Origin: Chitinophagia bacterium
GTDB taxonomy: Bacteria > Bacteroidota > Bacteroidia > Chitinophagales > Chitinophagaceae
Direction: 5' to 3'
Assembly: GCA_010021705.1 (NCBI GenBank)
Contig: RGMU01000117.1
Coordinates: 1-5,430 of the forward strand
DNA length: 5,430 nt
Part shown: piece after piece, positions 1-5,430 of the stretch
How positions within the stretch are numbered: position 1 is the stretch's first letter
Layout of the letters: each line of letters starts with the position of its first letter
The notes under the pieces: generated by a model
What the model saw: the letters and a program-made list of their open reading frames with translations, nothing else
What the model was told of the DNA's origin: nothing
Databases searched by the model: none
Made by a program: the position numbers and the translations under genes

Positions 1-2134
1 TTTCGGTGAACTGTATTTTTTTGTTTGCTATAAGATTTAGACAATATTCCCAGTTTACTTCTGCATAAAAAACATCTTGTTTAATATCTAATTGCTTGCA
101 TAGCTTGGCAGGCACCGGATATATTCGCGCGAGGGTTGTATGGGCTGTTGTAGCCGTTATCAAAGGTTCGTTATCTTGATATACATGGTTGTATTCAATA
201 GCCGTAATGCCTAAATAAGCTGTTATATTATTGACCAATCCTTTTAAGAAATGTAAGGATGTCTTCACTTCTTTTTGATTCCACTGTGCCTGCTGTATAT
301 GCCCGGTTGCCCATATTCCTAATTGGCGGTGCTGGGTGTAGGCTTCGCCTTGTTTTTGGTAAACGTTACCAAATTCAAACAATACCAAATTACTATTTTT
401 TCTGTTAATATTGTAGGCTAAAACCTCTGTTCCGCTTGGCATAAGTGAGGTGCGCATGGAATTAAGCTCGGTAGTGAGGCTATTCAGCAGATTTACGGCT
501 GTTTCAGGGTTGGTAAGGTGGCTGTTGGTAATGGAGTTGGTCATAATTTCCATAGCCCCTGCACCGGACAATAATCTTCTGATGCGTTGCTCTTGCCGGT
601 AGCTGTTATTAGCGGGTTGGGCAGCGGGTAGGTTATAGCTAAGCCTGCCGGGTATGGGGATATTGTCTAATCCGTCAATACGTATAATTTCCTCTACAAT
701 ATCCTGCGGGTGTAAAAAATCGTTAAACCTTGCGGGCACAGCTACCGAAAAGTTATCCACATCTGTTGGCGTACAGGTAAAGCCTAAGCTATTCATTATG
801 GTATCAACTGCTTCTTTAGGATATAACTTTCCTGCCAAATTATTGATAAAAGAATAACTTGTCTCAATTATCGGTGGCGTGTAAGGTGCGGTATAATGGT
901 CGGTAGCTACGCCTATAACCGCCTGTGGATAGCATTGTTGTATTAAATACACAGCGCGTTGCAACGCCATATAGGTTTGTTCTACGTCCACCCCTTTTTC
1001 AAACCGCTGTGCGGCATCGGTGCGCAAACTTAACCGCCTTGAAGTGGCACGGATAGACAAAGGCGAAAAATGGGCACTCTCCAAAAATATGGAGGTAGTG
1101 GTACTACTAACCGAACTACCCTTGCCCCCCATTACACCCGCTATGCCCACCGGCTTGTTATCACCGTCTGCAATCATAAGGTCTGTTGGGTGAAGCGAAT
1201 AGGTTTTACCGTCTAAAGCCATAAATTGGGCATCCGTGCCCGCGTAGCGAACACTCATGGTAGTGTTGTTTAGGGTATTGGCATCGTAAGCATGTAAGGG
1301 CTGCCCCAATTCGTGCATCACATAATTAGTAATATCCACAATTGCATTAATGCTTCTTATACCCAATGTGGCTAATATTTGTTTTAGCCATTCCGGCGAT
1401 TCGCCTGCGGCTATATTATCTATTTTTATGCCGCAAAAGCGGGCGCATTCCGGCACACTTTCATGCCCAAACGAAGGTTGGCTATTGGTTACATCAGCTT
1501 TGTACGTTGGCGGTATTATGGCTTTATAAGAGTTTCCGTTGCTACGGTGATGATTAAGGTACGTGCACGCGTCTATTACCGTGCCTAAATGGCTGTTGGC
1601 ATCGCCTCGGTTGGGGGTTAGCCCAATGGTAATGGCAGTGTCTTCAGCCGAAGCGGCAATATATTTGGCTACGGGTTGTCCAATGGTAGCGGTTGCATCC
1701 AATACCATAATGCCGTCATGGTTAGTGCCTAAGCCTATTTCGTCTTCCGCGCATAGCATACCATTGCTTTCCGCACCCCTTATTTTTGCTTTTTTTATCG
1801 TGAACGGCTCCCCACCGGTGGGGTGTAAAGTTGTGCCCACCGTTGCCACTACCACCTTTTGCCCTACTGCCACATTGGCAGCACCGCACACTATTTGCAG
1901 CGGTGCATCTTCACCGTTCACCTTTACTTGCGTTATCTTTAGCTTATCGGCATTAGGGTGTTGTTCGCAGGCTATCACTTCGCCTACCACCAAGCCGTCA
2001 AAATTACCGTTTGTACTTGCTACCGTTTCTGCAATTTCCACCTCTAAGCCAATAGACGTGAGTATGGTGCATAAATCCGGTAATGGTAAAGACAGTGGCA
2101 GGCATTGCGATAGCAACTTATAAGAAAGAATCAT
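1..2134 (-). CDS. pheT: Phenylalanyl-tRNA synthetase beta subunit, C-terminus beyond the window
   Basis: This is the beta chain of the cytoplasmic alpha2-beta2 enzyme that charges tRNA-Phe; the beta chain binds tRNA and edits mischarged Tyr. The frame is open from an ATG at 2134-2132 down to base 2, giving 711 codons with no stop. An in-frame TAA lies five codons upstream, so this start is firm. Domains in order: a short N-terminal segment; an EMAP-like OB domain (about 45-155) with HPNADKL at 59-65 and the IRGAESNGM motif (R119); a B3/B4 editing domain with GQPLHAYD (H281), GVMGG (333-337), FLESAHF (E352) and RFEKG (377-381); a B5 domain (about 400-480) ending at VEEIIRIDGLDNI (from 480); and a non-catalytic synthetase-like core up to the edge. 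The last visible residues, KIQFTE, normally lead into the FDX-ACB anticodon-binding domain. About 100 residues are therefore missing from a family length near 800. H281 and E352 match the editing-site His and Glu by remembered alignment. pheS is not in the window. Confidence 0.97.
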   Translation of the reverse strand, partial: MILSYKLLSQCLPLSLPLPDLCTILTSIGLEVEIAETVASTNGNFDGLVVGEVIACEQHPNADKLKITQVKVNGEDAPLQIVCGAANVAVGQKVVVATVGTTLHPTGGEPFTIKKAKIRGAESNGMLCAEDEIGLGTNHDGIMVLDATATIGQPVAKYIAASAEDTAITIGLTPNRGDANSHLGTVIDACTYLNHHRSNGNSYKAIIPPTYKADVTNSQPSFGHESVPECARFCGIKIDNIAAGESPEWLKQILATLGIRSINAIVDITNYVMHELGQPLHAYDANTLNNTTMSVRYAGTDAQFMALDGKTYSLHPTDLMIADGDNKPVGIAGVMGGKGSSVSSTTTSIFLESAHFSPLSIRATSRRLSLRTDAAQRFEKGVDVEQTYMALQRAVYLIQQCYPQAVIGVATDHYTAPYTPPIIETSYSFINNLAGKLYPKEAVDTIMNSLGFTCTPTDVDNFSVAVPARFNDFLHPQDIVEEIIRIDGLDNIPIPGRLSYNLPAAQPANNSYRQEQRIRRLLSGAGAMEIMTNSITNSHLTNPETAVNLLNSLTTELNSMRTSLMPSGTEVLAYNINRKNSNLVLFEFGNVYQKQGEAYTQHRQLGIWATGHIQQAQWNQKEVKTSLHFLKGLVNNITAYLGITAIEYNHVYQDNEPLITATTAHTTLARIYPVPAKLCKQLDIKQDVFYAEVNWEYCLNLIANKKIQFTE

Positions 2135-2163
2135 TTTATTGTATGTTTACACAAAATAGCCCC

Positions 2164-2171
2164 CAAAGGTA
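2164..2171 (-). promoter_or_regulatory. Candidate -7 promoter element for pheT
   Basis: On the minus strand these eight bases read TACCTTTG, an exact match to the Bacteroidota -7 consensus TAnnTTTG. They end 29 bases before the pheT ATG, which would give a short leader of about 20-25 bases. I could not find a convincing TTG-type -33 element at the usual distance upstream, so the call rests on the -7 match and its position alone. Confidence 0.5.
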
Positions 2172-2275
2172 AGCAACGTTAACGGAATAAGTGCCTGTAA
2201 GCCGGTTTAGGGTTAAAATAATTATTCACGTATTGCCATGAAAAGCCGGCATAAAGGAGCATTTTTTTGCAGACT

Positions 2276-2314
2276 ATGGAAAATATTATTTGTTTAGCTA
2301 ACTTTGGGCAATGA
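2276..2314 (+). other. Short upstream ORF overlapping the lipoprotein start
   Basis: A 12-codon reading frame, MENIICLANFGQ, begins at ATG 2276 and ends at TGA 2312-2314. The stop shares bases with the lipoprotein ATG at 2311, giving a classic ATGA overlap. A GGAG-containing purine run lies at 2253-2259, some 16 bases before the short ORF's ATG, which is further than usual. If translated it could couple initiation of the next gene. However, a candidate -7 promoter element lies inside this ORF, and transcripts starting there would not contain it. It may be chance. Confidence 0.2.
2299..2306 (+). promoter_or_regulatory. Candidate -7 promoter element for the small lipoprotein
   Basis: The sequence TAACTTTG matches TAnnTTTG exactly and ends only four bases before the lipoprotein ATG at 2311. 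A transcript from it would begin at or almost at the start codon, so it would be leaderless or nearly so. A TTTG at 2266-2269 is the nearest -33-like sequence, but the 29-base gap exceeds the usual spacing of about 17-23. The match may be fortuitous. Confidence 0.35.
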
Positions 2315-2454
2315 AAAAGAAGATAACCATTCTTATTGCCTTTGTTTTGATCGCTTGTTTTATGGTAAGCTGTAAAAGCCGCTACCGTACCAACTGGAGA
2401 AAACCCCGCTTTAATATCCACAGCCACAGGGGGCATGGGCAATATTGGTATTAG
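2311..2454 (+). CDS. Small basic lipoprotein, 47 residues, function unknown
   Basis: ATG 2311 opens a 47-codon frame ending in TAG at 2452-2454. The N-terminus is a textbook lipoprotein signal: a KKK positive patch, a hydrophobic run (about 5-18), then the lipobox MVSC with the acylated Cys at 21. The mature part would be only 27 residues. It holds five Arg, two Lys, three His (HSHRGH at 37-42) and six aromatics, ends in QYWY, and has no Asp or Glu. This suggests an envelope-anchored, strongly basic peptide; whether it stays at the inner membrane or reaches the outer one cannot be told. Short lysine-led lipoproteins of this kind are frequent in Bacteroidota, but I do not recognise a named family. 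It lies divergent from pheT and 65 bases before folK on the same strand. The signal peptide argues that it is real; its small size leaves some doubt. Confidence 0.7.
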   Translation: MKKKITILIAFVLIACFMVSCKSRYRTNWRKPRFNIHSHRGHGQYWY

Positions 2455-2482
2455 CATTCAACTAAAATTGGCAATAGTTTAT

Positions 2483-2505
2483 CGCCAAGCATAATGCTTG
2501 TGGCG
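2483..2505 (+). other. Imperfect hairpin just upstream of folK
   Basis: CGCC AAGCA (2483-2491) pairs with TGCTT (2495-2499) and GGCG (2502-2505) around a TAA loop, with a two-base GT bulge on the 3' side. The nine-pair stem ends 14 bases before the folK ATG. No T-run follows, so it does not look like an intrinsic terminator. It could affect ribosome access to folK or protect an mRNA end. It also contains the start codon of the short ORF at 2494. Confidence 0.35.
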
Positions 2506-2520
2506 CGCCCGGTACGTTAA
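2494..2520 (+). other. Eight-codon upstream ORF overlapping the folK start
   Basis: ATG 2494 begins the frame MLVARPVR, whose TAA stop (2518-2520) shares its last base with the folK ATG (2520-2522), forming TAATG. Such overlaps allow termination-reinitiation coupling. The start codon lies within the loop and 3' arm of the hairpin at 2483-2505. No ribosome binding site is evident. It may be chance. Confidence 0.2.
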
Positions 2521-3017
2521 TGAATACAGTTTATATAGGTTTAGGCGGAAACGTAGGCAATCGTTTGGCTTATTTGCAGAGGGCACAAGAGGCTATTGCC
2601 GGTACAGTGGGTAACATAATTTTAGCTTCTTCTTTGTATGAAACTAAGGCATGGGGAGTAGAAAATCAGCCCGATTTTTTGAACCAAGTAATTGCTGTTA
2701 CAACGCCGCTAAGTGCCCACGAGGTGTTTTCTTGTTTAATGGCTATTGAAATGAAATTAGGCAGGGTGCGCTCCGAAAAGTGGGGTATGCGCACCATAGA
2801 TTTAGACTTACTTTTATTTAATAGCGATATAATAGAAACTGAAGCCCTATCTGTTCCACACCCTCGCCTACCCTTGAGGCGGTTTGTATTAGTGCCATTA
2901 GCGGAAGTAGCACCCGGCTATATACACCCTCTTACAGGAAAAACCATAGCTAAATTATTAGAAGAATGCGCTGATAGCTTAGACGTGCTACCCTTTACAT
3001 TACCATGCCCGCAATAG
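2520..3017 (+). CDS. folK: 6-hydroxymethyl-7,8-dihydropterin pyrophosphokinase (HPPK)
   Basis: FolK transfers pyrophosphate from ATP to 6-hydroxymethyl-7,8-dihydropterin, the step before dihydropteroate synthase in folate synthesis; it is a soluble cytoplasmic enzyme. The 165-residue length is close to the 159 of the E. coli enzyme, and the fold is complete. Visible motifs are GLGGNVGNR (7-15), SSLYET (37-42), FLNQV (53-57), and the signature KWGMRTIDLDLLL (87-99), with Mg-binding Asp 94 and 96 and Arg 91. PHPRL (113-117) precedes a conserved C-terminal stretch. The Met at 90 sits where the family signature usually has Pro, Ser, Ala or Glu. ATG 2520 is the only sensible start, since the frame upstream meets a TAG at 2475 without another start. 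The gene is followed tail-to-tail by the nucleoside transporter, with 23 bp of shared sequence and no room for an intergenic terminator. Confidence 0.96.
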   Translation: MNTVYIGLGGNVGNRLAYLQRAQEAIAGTVGNIILASSLYETKAWGVENQPDFLNQVIAVTTPLSAHEVFSCLMAIEMKLGRVRSEKWGMRTIDLDLLLFNSDIIETEALSVPHPRLPLRRFVLVPLAEVAPGYIHPLTGKTIAKLLEECADSLDVLPFTLPCPQ

Positions 3018-4242
3018 TAGCCGACAAATAGGAAGCTAATGTACCGCATAACAGTGCCTTCATGCCAAGCTCTGCTAAGTCTTTTCTGCGTTCAGGGGCT
3101 AATTCACCAATTCCTCCTATTTGCATACCAACGCTGCTAAAGTTAGCAAAACCACATACGGCAAAGGTAACAATGGTTAGTCCTTTTTCCGTGATAACGG
3201 GCACTTTATGCCCGGTGAGGTTTTTATAGGCATAAAATTCGTTTACGGTAAGTTTTTGCCCCAATAGGGTTGCCACACTGCCTAAATCTTTATCGGGAAC
3301 ACCCATTAGCCATGCCAGCGGATAGAAAAGTTTACCAAATATAAAATCTAACGTTAGGTTATGGTTGATGTGAATCAGCAAATAGTTAATCAATGCCATT
3401 AAGGCAATAAAGCCCATAAGCATAGCCATAACGTTCATGGCTATCTTAAAACCATCGGCTGCACCATGAGAAATGGCATCTACAATGTTGGTATAGGTAG
3501 TCTTAAATTTAAGGCTTACGTTGCCCATAGTGTCTGACTGTTCGGTTTCCGGATACACTATTTTAGATATAACCAATGCACCCGGAGCTGCCATCATACT
3601 GGCTGCTATCAAATAGTCTGCCTTTACGCCCATTTGCACATATACTATCAATATGCCTCCGGCTATGCAAGCCAAGCTACCGGTCATGGAGGCGAGTAAT
3701 TCGCTGCGGGTCATGGTGGGTAAATAGGCTCTAATCAGCACCTGCGCTTCCACCTGCCCCACAAAAGCACTCGCCACATTGCTAAGTGCTTCGGCACCGC
3801 TTACCCGCATTATAAAGTTCATGCCCTTTGCCACTATGCCCACAATGCGCTGCATAATGCCGTAATAGTAGAATATGGCTACTATTATGCACACTAATAT
3901 AATGGTAGCCGTAATGTTAAAGGCAAATACAAATGCCGGCACGGTACCATAGCCCACTATTTTGCCGTCTGCGGGTTGGGTAACGCCTATACCTCCATAC
4001 ACAAAGGCTGCGCCCTGCTGTGCAAAGCTCTCCAACTTTTGCATACCTTTACCCAATACTTGGAAAAAATTTTTAACGGCAGGCACTTTTAGCACCAATA
4101 ATGCTATACAGGTTTGCAAAGCCAATCCGCTTAGTACTAAACGGTAGTTTATCTTTTTTTTATTATTGGAAATAGCATAAGACAAACCAAGAATAAACAG
4201 TATGATTTTTCTTCTAAAAATATTCCTGATAAGAATAGGCAA
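2995..4242 (-). CDS. Concentrative nucleoside transporter, CNT (NupC) family
   Basis: This is an inner-membrane symporter that takes up nucleosides using the Na+ or H+ gradient. The 415 residues match the length of Vibrio CNT (about 416). Hydrophobic helices run through the whole protein, beginning at about 12-24 before SNNKKKIN (25-32). The two re-entrant hairpin regions carry the binding-site motifs: GQVEAQ (162-167) then TGSLACIAGG (187-196) in the first half, and NEF (E335) then GFANFSS (364-370) in the second. By remembered alignment Q163, E165, E335, N367 and S370 match the nucleoside ligands of Vibrio CNT, but V164 replaces the usual Thr. PETE (231-234) and FYPLAWLMGVP (306-316) are further family marks. 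The start is uncertain: the frame has no ATG near it, and TTG at 4242-4240 gives an N-terminus in register with Vibrio CNT. A start at CTG 4200 would cut the first helix. Substrate range and coupling ion cannot be read from the sequence. Confidence 0.93.
   Translation of the reverse strand: MPILIRNIFRRKIILFILGLSYAISNNKKKINYRLVLSGLALQTCIALLVLKVPAVKNFFQVLGKGMQKLESFAQQGAAFVYGGIGVTQPADGKIVGYGTVPAFVFAFNITATIILVCIIVAIFYYYGIMQRIVGIVAKGMNFIMRVSGAEALSNVASAFVGQVEAQVLIRAYLPTMTRSELLASMTGSLACIAGGILIVYVQMGVKADYLIAASMMAAPGALVISKIVYPETEQSDTMGNVSLKFKTTYTNIVDAISHGAADGFKIAMNVMAMLMGFIALMALINYLLIHINHNLTLDFIFGKLFYPLAWLMGVPDKDLGSVATLLGQKLTVNEFYAYKNLTGHKVPVITEKGLTIVTFAVCGFANFSSVGMQIGGIGELAPERRKDLAELGMKALLCGTLASYLSATIAGMVM
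3863..3887. repeat. Perfect 9-bp inverted repeat inside the transporter gene
   Basis: TAATAGTAG (3863-3871) and CTACTATTA (3879-3887) are exact reverse complements around the seven-base loop AATATGG. The outer GCA (3852-3854) and TGC (3888-3890) can extend the pairing across an eight-base bulge. It lies in codons for a transmembrane segment with a YYY run (about residues 119-128). Codon constraint is the likeliest cause, and no regulatory role is supported. Confidence 0.4.
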
Positions 4243-4735
4243 AATAGTGGCAACACGGGGCTTGCAGGGGCACGTAATTTTAAGGCATATTATTGGCGAC
4301 TCAAAGTGGCTAAAAAAGGGAGATGCACTGCTGTTAGAAATGCAGAAAAACAGCTATGTACCCTACTTTATTGAAGATGCCAAGCCCGTTAATGCCGAAG
4401 AATATCAACTGCACGTAGAAGGCGTGCACACTGTAGAAGCCTCCAAAACCTTAGTTACCAAGCAGGTGTATATTGAGCCTTCGCTTATTGAAAAATATGC
4501 TGCTAAACTGCCCTTGCTGTGGATAGGCTATAAGCTAACCGATGTGCACAAAGGGGCAATAGGTACAATAGATGATGTGCTGCAAGGGTCGCACCAATGG
4601 TTAGGCAAATTGCAATATGATTCAAAAGAAGTGTTAATACCCTTAGTGAGTGATTTTATCCGTCAGATAAATGTAAAGTCCAAGTTTATTGTAGTAGAAT
4701 TGCCGGAAGGTTTATTGGAGGTTTATACAAATTAA
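4202..4735 (+). CDS. rimM: Ribosome maturation factor RimM
   Basis: RimM binds ribosomal protein uS19 in the head of the 30S subunit and promotes late 16S rRNA processing and assembly. At 177 residues it has the usual size. The N-terminal RimM barrel begins with IGKIVATRGLQG (12-23), and a C-terminal PRC-barrel (about 103-175) holds KEVLIPLV (142-149) and ends with LPEGLLEVY (167-175). The family usually has HG where R19-G20 stands here. ATG 4202 is the only ATG that fits, but it adds an odd hydrophobic leader, MIFLLKIFLIR, before IGK; most relatives I recall have only about four to eight residues there. CTG 4226 would give the more typical MIRIGK. From ATG 4202 the gene overlaps the divergent transporter by 41 bp, so its promoter must lie inside that gene. 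TATTATTG (4161-4168), one base off the -7 consensus, is a weak candidate. trmD follows after four bases. Confidence 0.95.
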   Translation: MIFLLKIFLIRIGKIVATRGLQGHVILRHIIGDSKWLKKGDALLLEMQKNSYVPYFIEDAKPVNAEEYQLHVEGVHTVEASKTLVTKQVYIEPSLIEKYAAKLPLLWIGYKLTDVHKGAIGTIDDVLQGSHQWLGKLQYDSKEVLIPLVSDFIRQINVKSKFIVVELPEGLLEVYTN

Positions 4736-4739
4736 GGTT

Positions 4740-5411
4740 ATGTATATTGATATAATAAGTGCCGTACCGGATTTGTTGCACAGCCCATTTGAGCACTCTA
4801 TAATGAAGCGTGCTAAAGAAAAGCAACTGTTAACGGTAGAAGTGCATAATTTACGGCAATTTACCCCCTACAAGCAGGGTCAGATAGATGATTATCAGTT
4901 TGGCGGTGGTGCCGGCATGGTAATGATGCCCGAACCGCTTGCCATAGCCATTGAAACGCTGCAAAAAACCAAGCAATATGACGAGATTATATATATGACC
5001 CCCGATGGCAAATCTTTTAATCAAAAAACGGCAAACAGATTATCATTATACCAAAATTTGTTGATAATATGCGGGCATTATAAAGGTATAGATGAGCGCA
5101 TACGGGAGCAATTTGTTACTATGGAGCTATCTATAGGCGATTATGTGCTTAGCGGTGGCGAGCTTGCAGCAGCCGTTGTGGTGGATGCCATTGGCAGGCT
5201 AATACCGGGTGTGTTGAATGACGAAACTTCAGCTTTGTTTGACTCGTTTCAAGACAGTATGCTTGCCCCACCGGTATATACCCGCCCGGCAGATTTTAGG
5301 GGGTCAAAAGTGCCGGAAGTGCTTCTTTGTGGCGACCCTAAAAAAATAGCGGAGTGGCGGCACAACGAAAGTATAAGAAGAACAGAAGAACGCCGCCCTG
5401 ATTTACTGTAA
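4740..5411 (+). CDS. trmD: tRNA (guanine-37-N1)-methyltransferase TrmD
   Basis: TrmD uses S-adenosylmethionine to methylate N1 of G37, next to the anticodon in tRNAs that read CNN codons, and so prevents +1 frameshifting. It is a SPOUT-family homodimer with a trefoil-knot SAM site. The 223-residue protein is full length. It opens with YIDIISAVPDLL, then DDYQFGGGAGMVMMPEP (50-66) and MTPDG (86-90). The knot region carries CGHYKGIDER (111-120), SIGDYVLSGGE (131-141) and RLIPGVLNDE (153-162). R153 and D168 (in FDSFQD) align with Arg154 and the catalytic base Asp169 of the Haemophilus enzyme by remembered numbering. APPVYTRP (176-183), KVPEVLLCGD (190-199) and ERRPDLL complete it. It begins four bases after rimM, so the two are surely cotranscribed. 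AAGG directly before the ATG is too close for a normal Shine-Dalgarno site, and GGAGG at 4717-4721 is too far away. Confidence 0.97.
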   Translation: MYIDIISAVPDLLHSPFEHSIMKRAKEKQLLTVEVHNLRQFTPYKQGQIDDYQFGGGAGMVMMPEPLAIAIETLQKTKQYDEIIYMTPDGKSFNQKTANRLSLYQNLLIICGHYKGIDERIREQFVTMELSIGDYVLSGGELAAAVVVDAIGRLIPGVLNDETSALFDSFQDSMLAPPVYTRPADFRGSKVPEVLLCGDPKKIAEWRHNESIRRTEERRPDLL

Positions 5412-5416
5412 TTCAC

Positions 5417-5424
5417 TATCTTTA
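5417..5424 (+). promoter_or_regulatory. Possible -7 promoter element for the gene after trmD
   Basis: TATCTTTA differs from TAnnTTTG only in its last base and begins six bases after the trmD stop. It would start a transcript at about the window edge, implying a separate unit downstream of trmD. No -33 element is clear, and the downstream gene is not visible, so this is tentative. Confidence 0.25.
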
Positions 5425-5430
5425 GCGCAT

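Noticed and set aside
654..857. 67-codon plus-strand frame inside pheT
   Set aside because: It is antisense to the pheT B5 and core region and has no recognisable motif.
1366..1557. 63-codon plus-strand frame inside pheT
   Set aside because: It is antisense to conserved pheT coding sequence and is a shadow.
1810..1823. Perfect 14-bp palindrome CCCCACCGGTGGGG
   Set aside because: It falls in pheT codons for HPTGGEP, and one such palindrome in a window of this size is not surprising by chance.
1563..2123. 186-codon open frame on the plus strand, antisense to pheT
   Set aside because: It lies wholly within the pheT coding region, its translation resembles no family, and it is rich in Ala, Ser, Thr and Pro as expected of a reverse-frame shadow.
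2179..2457. 92-codon minus-strand frame spanning the pheT-lipoprotein spacer
   Set aside because: It overlaps the lipoprotein in antisense and the pheT promoter region, has no domain or signal, and the plus-strand lipoprotein explains this DNA better.
2502..2509. GGCGCGCC palindrome upstream of folK
   Set aside because: It is an eight-base palindrome with no partner sites or associated gene, so no function can be argued.
2995..3017. Bidirectional terminator between folK and the transporter
   Set aside because: The genes overlap here and I see no stem with flanking A/T runs.
3962..4147. 61-codon plus-strand frame inside the nucleoside transporter
   Set aside because: It is the reverse shadow of transmembrane codons and shows no family resemblance.
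4198..4200. CTG as an alternative start for the transporter
   Set aside because: It would remove the opening half of the first membrane helix and leave only nine residues before SNNKK, against about 20 in Vibrio CNT.

Overview
This window looks like an ordinary housekeeping stretch from a member of the Bacteroidota, probably near the Chitinophagales. That placement rests on three things: the style of the PheT, RimM and TrmD proteins as I remember them, the absence of convincing Shine-Dalgarno sites, and several TAnnTTTG-like -7 promoter elements of the Bacteroidota type. No rRNA, tRNA, CRISPR array, insertion sequence, integrase or prophage gene was seen. I found no new multi-gene system. The points worth a second look are gene-boundary architecture and a few unusual residues.

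Layout. Positions 1-2134 hold, on the minus strand, the first 711 codons of pheT (phenylalanyl-tRNA synthetase beta chain). It is cut by the window edge just where its C-terminal anticodon-binding domain should begin. A 176-bp divergent spacer (2135-2310) carries a -7-like element for each direction. On the plus strand follow a 47-residue basic lipoprotein (2311-2454) and folK (2520-3017, folate pathway kinase). A concentrative nucleoside transporter (CNT/NupC family) occupies 2995-4242 on the minus strand. It overlaps folK tail-to-tail by 23 bp and rimM head-to-head by up to 41 bp. rimM (4202-4735) and trmD (4740-5411) form a tight plus-strand pair. The last 19 bases may hold the promoter of the next gene.

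How the genes relate. PheT, RimM and TrmD serve translation: tRNA charging, 30S maturation, and m1G37 modification of tRNA. FolK makes a dihydrofolate precursor. The CNT protein imports nucleosides. The lipoprotein has no recognised role. Only rimM-trmD is clearly an operon; in many bacteria this pair sits between rpsP and rplS, but here the gene directly upstream is the transporter on the opposite strand.

There is no gene-free stretch over 300 bases. The two plus-strand genes after pheT are each preceded by a very short ORF whose stop overlaps the gene's start codon (ATGA and TAATG). This is noted as a possible coupling arrangement, with chance as the main alternative.
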